From Prevotellaceae bacterium (lineage in GTDB: Bacteria > Bacteroidota > Bacteroidia > Bacteroidales > UBA932): a stretch of DNA of 5,051 bases. The notes below the pieces were generated by a model. It worked only from the letters and a program-made list of their open reading frames with translations. It was not told the origin of the DNA and did no database searches. Each line of letters starts with the position of its first letter. The first letter of the stretch is position 1. Both the position numbers and the translations under genes were made by a program. Shown in pieces: positions 1-4,834 of this stretch. The stretch covers positions 1 to 5,051 of the forward strand of contig JAITOI010000030.1 in the NCBI GenBank assembly GCA_031289995.1, given 5' to 3'.

Positions 1-26
1 GTCCCTACACATTCGTGGCACGACCA

Positions 27-105
27 ACACCCGTGCGCCATGCAGGACGTTAATCTATCCACCTTGTCATGTTCTACCTATCGTCCTGCCCAGCCGCACG
101 GGTGT
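27..105. repeat. Nested inverted repeat (two-tier stem, 34-bp loop)
   Basis: The outer arms are an exact 11-bp inverted repeat, ACACCCGTGCG at 27-37 and CGCACGGGTGT at 95-105. The inner arms are an exact 7-bp inverted repeat, GCAGGAC at 42-48 and GTCCTGC at 83-89. The tiers are separated by 4 nt on the left and 5 nt on the right, so one stem-bulge-stem structure can form around the loop at 49-82. Two independent exact matches in register are unlikely by chance. It may act as a repeat element, a cruciform or a structured RNA; the sequence does not decide which. Confidence 0.75.
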
Positions 106-127
106 AGAGCGTTCCCCGATGGAGACA

Positions 128-142
128 TGCGCTCCGTGCGCA
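128..142. repeat. Small hairpin, 5-bp stem
   Basis: TGCGC at 128-132 pairs with GCGCA at 138-142 around a 5-nt loop. Alone it would be unremarkable. It is listed because it lies in line with the larger palindromes on either side and may be part of the same repeat element. Confidence 0.4.
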
Positions 143-162
143 AGACGCGGATAGCTTGCTGT

Positions 163-182
163 CCGTAGGCTAAAGCCTACGG
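163..182. repeat. Perfect 8-bp-stem hairpin with TAAA loop
   Basis: CCGTAGGC (163-170) and GCCTACGG (175-182) form an exact 8-bp stem around the loop TAAA. On the plus strand it is followed by TTAATAAAG, which is A/T-rich but not a U-tract. On the minus strand it is followed by ACAGCAAGC. A rho-independent terminator is therefore possible but weak in either direction. It fits better as one hairpin of the repeat array. Confidence 0.7.
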
Positions 183-195
183 TTAATAAAGTGCC

Positions 196-209
196 GTCCC
201 ATGCGGGAC
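196..209. repeat. Perfect 5-bp-stem hairpin with ATGC loop
   Basis: GTCCC (196-200) and GGGAC (205-209) form an exact stem around ATGC. It lies 13 bp after the hairpin at 163-182. The string GTCCC also opens the window at 1-5, so the element may carry more than one GTCCC...GGGAC-type palindrome, some decayed. Confidence 0.55.
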
Positions 210-219
210 TGCCCTGGCG

Positions 220-268
220 CTGTCTTAATCCTAAAATCCTAAAATCCTAAAAATCCTAATTCAGACAG
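220..268. repeat. 49-bp element: four ATCCTAA repeats between inverted ends
   Basis: Four copies of ATCCTAA begin at 228, 236, 244 and 253, with a period of 8, 8 and 9 bp. They are flanked by imperfect 10-bp inverted ends, CTGTCTTAAT at 220-229 and ATTCAGACAG at 259-268, which match at 9 of 10 positions as reverse complements. The result is a compact, bounded unit: tandem repeats inside terminal inverted repeats. From memory, near-identical units recur in Bacteroidota genomes; I cannot verify this or name a mobilising enzyme. No transposase is present in the window. Confidence 0.75.
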
Positions 269-274
269 TGGAGT

Positions 275-335
275 GTCGCACATCGCACAAATGTGCGCTG
301 GCATTGTCGCACATCTCACAGTCTCACAGTCGCAC
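275..335. repeat. Cluster of GTCGCAC and CTCACAGT direct repeats
   Basis: GTCGCAC occurs at 275-281, 306-312 and 329-335; the first two copies extend to the 10-mer GTCGCACATC. CTCACAGT is repeated in tandem at 315-322 and 323-330. A hairpin, CGCACA (284-289) with TGTGCG (292-297), lies between the first two GTCGCAC copies. The block begins 7 bp after the MBOAT stop codon on its downstream side. The hairpin is the nearest candidate for a 3' end of the operon transcript, but no U-tract follows it. Confidence 0.55.
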
Positions 336-342
336 GTCGCGT

Positions 343-1875
343 TCAAAACTGAAAATAAATAAACGGCTGCAATTCGGACGAAGCCACCTGGTAGATGCAG
401 AAAATGGCGATGGCGATGAGCAGCATTTTGACCGCGTCGGGGAGGCGGAGGAAGGCTTCGCGGTAGCCAACTTTGAGGCGCTGCGGCAGGACGTGCAGCA
501 GGTAGGCGAGGCCCATGAGCGCAAACACGCTGCCGTAGCCTGCCACCACGTCGGGGATGATGCTCACGTAAAATTCGCTGCCGATGCGGTGCAGAATGTC
601 GAGCGCTGCGGCAAGATTGGCCGCACGAAAAAATGTCCACGCGAGGCACACGAAGTGGAAGGTGAGCAGCACGCCCAGCGCCCGAGGCATGCGCCACGAG
701 GCAAGGCGGGTGTTCGCCTTGAGCGTGTTGGCCAACCGTCCGGCCACGAGCGCCAAGCCGTGCAGCCCTCCCCACACCACAAACTTTCCGCTGGCGCCGT
801 GCCACAGTCCGCCCAGCAGCATGGTGAGCATCAGGTTGAGGTAGGTGCGCAGCTTGCCGTGGCGGTTGCCGCCAAGCGGGATGTAGAGGTAGTCGCGCAG
901 CCACCGCGAAAGCGAGATGTGCCAGCGCTGCCAAAAGTCGCGCACGCTGGCTGCCTTGTAGGGCGAGTTGAAGTTTGGCGGCAGCCGGAAACCCAGCAGC
1001 AGCGCCACTCCCAGCGCGACATCGGTGTAGCCCGAAAAGTCGCAGTAGATTTGAATCGCGTAGCCGTACACGCCCATCAGCAGCTCGAAGCCGGAGTAGA
1101 GTAGGGGGTCGTCGAAGATGCGGTCAACAAAGTTGAGCGAGATGTAGTCCGACACCACCATTTTTTTCACCAGCCCGCCGACGATGAGCCAGGCTGCAAG
1201 CCACATTTCGCGCCGCGTGAGGCTGTAGTCCTTGTGGATTTGCGGCACAAAGTCGGATGCCCGCACGATGGGTCCGGCCACCAGCGACGGGAAGAACGAC
1301 ACGTAGAATCCGAAGTCGATGAGGCTGCTTAGCGGCTTGAGCTGTCGCCTGTACACGTCGATGGTGTAGCTCAGAATTTGGAAGGTGTAGAACGAAATGC
1401 CGATGGGCAAAATGAGCTTGTCGAGCTCAAATTTTTCGTTGCCTGCGAGCATGTTGACCGCCGCCGAAAAAACGTTCACCACGTGGAAGTCCGTGCCCAG
1501 CGCACTGTTGACAATGCCGGTGATGAAGTAGGCGTACTTGAAGTAGGCGAGCAGCCCCAGGTTGACCGTAACGCTTGCGGCCAGCAGCAGCTTGCGCTTG
1601 CGCTCGCTGGAGCTGCGGTGTATGGCGTGCGCCAGGTTGAAGTCGAGCACGGTGGAGAACAGCAGCAGGGCGAAGTACATGCCGCTCGACTTGTAGTAAA
1701 AAAAAATGCTGAACAGCAGCAGGTAGAGGCTTCGCGCCACGCTCAGCTTGCGGTACACGAGCTGGTAGCCCACGAGCAGCGCGGCAAAAAAAATCCAAAA
1801 CGCAAGGCGGGTGAAGGTGATGGCCGAATCCTCGTTGTAGGCGAAGAGGTGCTCCAAAAATTCGAGTGTGTCCAT
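343..1875 (-). CDS. MBOAT-family membrane-bound O-acyltransferase (AlgI/PatA-like)
   Basis: This 510-residue polytopic inner-membrane protein is of the kind that passes acyl groups, usually acetyl, from the cytoplasm to an exported glycan. By eye it has roughly eleven to thirteen hydrophobic segments. Family blocks in order are LPIGISFYTFQ (156-166), FFPSLVAGPI (194-203), YCDFSGYTDVALG (277-289), the motif around WQRWHISLSRWLRDYLYIPLG (315-335) and LGGLWHG (354-360). The two histidines invariant in MBOAT enzymes are H319 and H359. Length and motif spacing match the AlgI/PatA/DltB branch, so it appears intact and active. It is the last gene of the operon, starting 18 bp after the SGNH gene stop with ATG and no Shine-Dalgarno, as expected for Bacteroidota. 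The glycan is not identifiable from sequence: peptidoglycan, exopolysaccharide and lipopolysaccharide are all possible. The family is near certain; the acceptor is unknown. Confidence 0.95.
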   Translation of the reverse strand: MDTLEFLEHLFAYNEDSAITFTRLAFWIFFAALLVGYQLVYRKLSVARSLYLLLFSIFFYYKSSGMYFALLLFSTVLDFNLAHAIHRSSSERKRKLLLAASVTVNLGLLAYFKYAYFITGIVNSALGTDFHVVNVFSAAVNMLAGNEKFELDKLILPIGISFYTFQILSYTIDVYRRQLKPLSSLIDFGFYVSFFPSLVAGPIVRASDFVPQIHKDYSLTRREMWLAAWLIVGGLVKKMVVSDYISLNFVDRIFDDPLLYSGFELLMGVYGYAIQIYCDFSGYTDVALGVALLLGFRLPPNFNSPYKAASVRDFWQRWHISLSRWLRDYLYIPLGGNRHGKLRTYLNLMLTMLLGGLWHGASGKFVVWGGLHGLALVAGRLANTLKANTRLASWRMPRALGVLLTFHFVCLAWTFFRAANLAAALDILHRIGSEFYVSIIPDVVAGYGSVFALMGLAYLLHVLPQRLKVGYREAFLRLPDAVKMLLIAIAIFCIYQVASSELQPFIYFQF

Positions 1876-1893
1876 AGCTCTACGCCCCGCCTG

Positions 1894-3372
1894 TTAGTTC
1901 ACGCTCGCAACGTTGCTTCCCTGCTCGCTTTGGTGCAGGTCGCGCAGCAGCGAGCGGCACAGCAGCTCGGCCATGAGCGTTGCGCCGACGTTGCTGAAGT
2001 GGCAAAAATCTTTGGCCGCAAGCGAGGGCTGCGCGTAGGCCCACGACACGATGGAGTTTTTGCCGCCCATAGCCGCGTACGAATCCCAGAATGCGCAGCC
2101 CGCGCGGAGGGCAGCGTTGCGCTGCGCGTTGCGAATTTTTTCGATGTTGGGGTACGACTCCAGCGCGTTGCTGCTTCCGCGCCGCGCCATGTCGGCCACG
2201 CCCACCACCAGTATGGAGGCCTGCGGGGCGAGGCGCCGCAGCAGCGTGAGCTGGGCGTAAAGCTGCTCTTCGTAGTAGGCGTAGCTGCTCACAATTTTTG
2301 GCACCACGTTGGTACCAAACTGCATCACGATGCCCCGCACGTCGAGCAGGTTGTAGGCTTGCGCGAGGTAGGCTGCATCGGCCTTGCCGAAGTCCACGCC
2401 CGAGCTGCTGCGCAGCGGGATGTTGTCGCAGGCAACGCCGCTGTTGTAGTCGAGCGCGATGCCGTACACCTCCGGCGCACCGCCACGAAACGAAAGCGTA
2501 ATGTTTTCGCGGCTGCTGCCCATGTTCAGGTTGAGCTGCTGCAGCTGCTCGTCGGCGGAAATTTCGCCGGCAAAAATTGTTTTGGTTGGCGTGCTCACCT
2601 CCACCTGACAGGCTTCGCTGCGGTTGGACAGCATCACCTTGACGCGCGAAAATCGCAGCGGCGGATACGCCTTTATCGGCCTCCGCTCCACCTTTATCCA
2701 TGCGGGTTTGTCGAGCTTTGGTGAGCACCTCACGCTCGACAGCAGGTGCCCCACGCGCAGCGGTTTTTGCAGCTTGTACTTCACCGCCGGCGTGGACGAT
2801 TGCCAGCCTCCCGACATGGAAATTTTCACCGTTGGGTTGATGGGAATTTGCGGGTTGAGCGCCACGTAGCCCAAGCCTCCGCCGCCGTACTCGCGCTGCA
2901 GCTGCTGGCGCAAAATCATGGTCATGCGGTCGGCCTCAATTTGCGAGTCGCCGTAGTGCAGCAGGCGCACCTGCTTGGCCTTGTCGGTGCGCAGCGATGC
3001 GAGCTCCTCAAAGAGCTTGCGCATGGCGCTACGGCTGTTGTCGGGGTACTCGATGGGCTGCACGGGCAGCAGCTCCTTCACCTGTTCGGGCGAGCAGCTG
3101 AGCGGCAGCAGCGCGTTTTTGTCAGGCTCACTTTCGGCGGCCGAAACTTCCACAATTCGGTGCTCGCTGCAGTCGATGGTGAACGCGTCGGTGGCCTGCG
3201 TGTGAGGCTTGTCGAGCAGCGCATCAATGCTTGGAAACGTAAGCGTAACGCGGGGCGAAAGCTGAATGCCCTGAGCTGGAAAAATGAGGCTAACGATAAA
3301 AAAAAAGGCAAGCACCGCAGCCAACCTCAGCAGTACGTCGAGGGGACGAAGGTGTATCGTTGTGCCGTTCAT
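1894..3372 (-). CDS. Membrane-anchored SGNH/GDSL-fold protein, probable periplasmic partner of the MBOAT
   Basis: This 492-residue protein has an N-terminal membrane segment (about residues 12-32) and no clear cleavage site, so it is probably anchored with its bulk in the periplasm. SGNH blocks are visible: HYGDSQIEAD with nucleophile S143 (139-148), QFGTNVV with N355 (351-357), and DFCHFSNVG with D455 and H458 (455-463). The Ser-His-Asp triad is therefore complete. The glycine block may be the stretch ending in RSSSG near 325, which is weakly conserved. Residues about 180-310 between the GDS and GTN blocks look like an inserted beta-rich domain, as in carbohydrate-active SGNH proteins. The start ATG overlaps the transglycosylase stop by 4 bp, suggesting translational coupling, and the MBOAT gene follows 18 bp later. 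By analogy with PatB and AlgX/AlgJ it could transfer acetyl groups to a glycan, but an esterase acting in the opposite direction cannot be excluded. Confidence 0.88.
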   Translation of the reverse strand: MNGTTIHLRPLDVLLRLAAVLAFFFIVSLIFPAQGIQLSPRVTLTFPSIDALLDKPHTQATDAFTIDCSEHRIVEVSAAESEPDKNALLPLSCSPEQVKELLPVQPIEYPDNSRSAMRKLFEELASLRTDKAKQVRLLHYGDSQIEADRMTMILRQQLQREYGGGGLGYVALNPQIPINPTVKISMSGGWQSSTPAVKYKLQKPLRVGHLLSSVRCSPKLDKPAWIKVERRPIKAYPPLRFSRVKVMLSNRSEACQVEVSTPTKTIFAGEISADEQLQQLNLNMGSSRENITLSFRGGAPEVYGIALDYNSGVACDNIPLRSSSGVDFGKADAAYLAQAYNLLDVRGIVMQFGTNVVPKIVSSYAYYEEQLYAQLTLLRRLAPQASILVVGVADMARRGSSNALESYPNIEKIRNAQRNAALRAGCAFWDSYAAMGGKNSIVSWAYAQPSLAAKDFCHFSNVGATLMAELLCRSLLRDLHQSEQGSNVASVN

Positions 3373-4640
3373 ACCTTGCGCGCCTTAACGTAGATGTTGA
3401 GCCGTTGCCCAGCGTTGATGCGGTTTGAGCGCAGGGCGTTCCACTGCTTGAGCTCCTGCACGCTCACGCGGTAGCTGCGGGCAATGCTGCTCAGCGTGTC
3501 GCCCTGGCGCACCCTGTACGCCATCTTGGTGCGTCCGCTGGGCACGTAGGCGGTGAACTCGGCGGGCGCCACCATCGACTTGGGGTTGTACTCCTCGGCG
3601 CGGTAGAGCGCAATGCTGGCGGCTTTGTCGATGTATGCGTTGGTAAAAAACGTGGGCAGCTTGAGGCTGCACGGCTGCTCGTTGCCGGGGACAATGTCGC
3701 GCCGGTACTGCGGGTTGAGGTCGCGCAGCGTGGCCACCGAAATGCCCACCACCGCCGATATTTGGTCGAAGTGCATCCACTGGCTCACGCTCACCGTGTC
3801 GTAGTCGTTGAGCTGGCTGTAGTCGTACTTGGGCGCCGACAGGCCGTGCTCCTTGCAGTAGCTCATCATGTAGGCCGCGCCAATAAAGGCGGGAACGTAG
3901 CCGCGTGTTTCGCGTGGCAGGAAGTTGTAGATGCCCCAAAAGTCGCTTTTTCCCGACCGCCGGATGGCCTTGTTGACGTTGCCCGCGCCGCAGTTGTAGG
4001 CGGCCATGGCGAGCGCCCAGCTGTTGTAGGTGTTGTACAAGTCGCGCAGGTGGCGGGCTGCAGCGTGAGTGGCGGCAACGGGGTCGCGCCGGTCGTCGAT
4101 GGTGGAGTTGATGCGCAGGCCGTACATCTTGCCGGTGGAGTACATAAACTGCCACATACCCGTTGCCCCTGCACGCGACACTGCGCGTGGGTTGAGGGCC
4201 GATTCGATGACGGCAAGGTAGCGCATTTCGAGCGGCAATCCGTACTGGTCGAGGATGGGTTCGATGAGCGGAAAGTAGAACTCCGACGCGGCCAAAATCT
4301 CCGCCGCCTTATCGCGCTTTTGCTCGGTGTACATCTTGATGAAGCTGCGCACAACGCTGTTGAAAGGCAAGTCCATCACCGAGTGCAGGCGTGCGAGCCG
4401 CGCAATGTACATCGAGTCCGACACCGTGGCGGGCATCATCGGCTCTTCGGACAGCCTTGTTGTAACCTCCGTCATTTCGTCGGGCTGTAGCTCGGCGGTG
4501 TCGAGAGGTTCGTCCACGCTGTCCACGTCGTCCATCACGTTTTGCGTGTACGATTGTGGGGTGTAAGGCTCGCGCCCGTACTGCGCCGCAAGCGTGATGG
4601 GCAGCGCGATGAGAAAGGAAAAAACAAATGCTGATTTCAA
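3369..4640 (-). CDS. Secreted LysM lytic transglycosylase (MltD-like)
   Basis: This peptidoglycan-cleaving enzyme acts in the periplasm, cutting MurNAc-GlcNAc links to leave 1,6-anhydro-MurNAc ends. It has 423 residues from the TTG used here. A signal peptide occupies about 1-19 (hydrophobic FVFSFLIALPITLAA, cleavage likely after LAA). There is no lipobox cysteine, unlike lipoprotein MltD. An acidic linker follows (about 37-66). The SLT/MltD catalytic domain spans about 115-262: YLAVIES with catalytic E146, then GATGMWQFM (158-166), AYNCGAGNV (214-222) and RETRGYVPAFIGA (243-255). Residues 281-330 resemble a decayed LysM repeat, and a good LysM lies at 374-417 (YRVRQGDTLSSIARSY). It is first in the operon. 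The start is unusual: no ATG or GTG lies near the signal peptide. TTG at 4640 or an in-frame ATC at 4658 are the candidates, and TGA closes the frame two codons above ATC (4664-4662). Confidence 0.93.
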   Translation of the reverse strand: MKSAFVFSFLIALPITLAAQYGREPYTPQSYTQNVMDDVDSVDEPLDTAELQPDEMTEVTTRLSEEPMMPATVSDSMYIARLARLHSVMDLPFNSVVRSFIKMYTEQKRDKAAEILAASEFYFPLIEPILDQYGLPLEMRYLAVIESALNPRAVSRAGATGMWQFMYSTGKMYGLRINSTIDDRRDPVAATHAAARHLRDLYNTYNSWALAMAAYNCGAGNVNKAIRRSGKSDFWGIYNFLPRETRGYVPAFIGAAYMMSYCKEHGLSAPKYDYSQLNDYDTVSVSQWMHFDQISAVVGISVATLRDLNPQYRRDIVPGNEQPCSLKLPTFFTNAYIDKAASIALYRAEEYNPKSMVAPAEFTAYVPSGRTKMAYRVRQGDTLSSIARSYRVSVQELKQWNALRSNRINAGQRLNIYVKARKV

Positions 4641-4685
4641 AATTTCAGAAGATTTGATGGTTCAAAAAAATTACAAAAAACGCGG

Positions 4686-4717
4686 CAAAGGTAGGGAAAA
4701 AATGTGGTGTGTGCAAA
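4686..4717 (-). promoter_or_regulatory. Bacteroidetes-type promoter for the transglycosylase-SGNH-MBOAT operon
   Basis: On the minus strand, TTTG (-33 element, 4717-4714) is followed by 20 bp and then TACCTTTG (-7 element, 4693-4686). This fits the TTTG-N19/20-TAnnTTTG pattern of the Bacteroidetes primary sigma factor. Transcription would start near 4680, giving a leader of about 20 nt to the ATC or about 40 nt to the TTG start candidate. I did not identify another promoter inside the operon, so it probably drives all three genes. Confidence 0.75.
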
Positions 4718-4738
4718 TTGTCCATGACGGTGATACAA

Positions 4739-4809
4739 CAACGCGCAATTTTTTTTGATGTACGAAAACTTTTACCTACCTTTGCGCCCAAATTATTGCC
4801 AACGCGCAA
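4739..4809 (+). repeat. 10-bp direct repeat CAACGCGCAA bracketing the plus-strand promoter
   Basis: Exact copies of CAACGCGCAA lie at 4739-4748 and 4800-4809, 61 bp apart from start to start. The first sits just upstream of the -33 box and the second is in the predicted leader, so the pair frames the whole promoter. The core GCGC is palindromic. The arrangement would suit a repressor or regulator binding pair, but no regulator gene is visible in the window. Confidence 0.5.
4754..4784 (+). promoter_or_regulatory. Bacteroidetes-type promoter for the P-loop ATPase gene
   Basis: TTTG (-33 element, 4754-4757) is separated by 19 bp from TACCTTTG (-7 element, 4777-4784), both matching the consensus. 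The start point would fall near 4790, giving a leader of about 45 nt before the ATG at 4835. The core CCTACCTTTGC (4775-4785) is repeated exactly in inverted orientation at 4685-4695, in the opposing promoter. Confidence 0.75.
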
Positions 4810-4834
4810 CAGCAACACATTAATTTTTTTGACC

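Larger units (their letters stand above)
1..342. other. Gene-free, palindrome-rich region downstream of the MBOAT gene
   Basis: No reading frame here has a credible protein or codon pattern; the frames that cross it are continuations of antisense shadows. Instead there is a chain of inverted repeats (27-105 nested, 128-142, 163-182, 196-209, 220-268, 284-297) and short direct repeats. This is the 3' side of the minus-strand operon, so transcription must end somewhere in it, but I see no classical hairpin followed by a U-tract on the minus strand. From memory, similar strings recur as dispersed repeats in Bacteroidota genomes; I could not check this. The region may continue past the left edge. 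Confidence 0.7.
4641..4834. other. A/T-rich divergent intergenic regulatory region
   Basis: This gap separates the minus-strand operon from the plus-strand ATPase gene. It contains two back-to-back Bacteroidetes-type promoters, a 10-bp direct repeat and homopolymer A/T tracts near both gene starts. Frames crossing it have no family similarity and appear to be chance. The drop in G+C relative to the flanking genes is sharp and typical of a promoter region. Confidence 0.8.

Noticed and set aside
163..182. Rho-independent terminator for the minus-strand operon
   Set aside because: The stem is strong, but on the minus strand the next bases are ACAGCAAGC rather than a U-tract, and it lies about 160 bp past the stop codon within a chain of similar palindromes. 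It is listed as a repeat instead.
1..342. CRISPR array
   Set aside because: The repeats are 7-10 bp, palindromic or tandem with unequal spacing, and there are no uniform 23-47-bp repeats with unique spacers of constant length. No cas gene is present.
239..934. A 231-residue minus-strand open frame overlapping the end of the MBOAT gene in another frame
   Set aside because: It is out of frame with the MBOAT, rich in R, A, P and H, and ends in repeat DNA. The MBOAT frame explains the same DNA with conserved motifs.
268..1104. A 278-residue plus-strand open frame from the repeat region into the MBOAT gene
   Set aside because: Most of it is antisense to the conserved MBOAT motifs and its first part reads through the repeat block. 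There is no domain similarity.
1378..2724. A 448-residue plus-strand open frame crossing the MBOAT and SGNH genes
   Set aside because: It lies antisense to two intact genes with clear catalytic motifs, spans the junction between them, and its translation is rich in A, V, H, Q and R with no recognisable domain. Long open antisense frames are common in G+C-rich genes.
3762..4490. A 242-residue plus-strand open frame opposite the transglycosylase gene
   Set aside because: It is antisense to the conserved catalytic domain and has a biased V/A/H/G/R-rich composition. It has no promoter or leader of its own and is a shadow frame.
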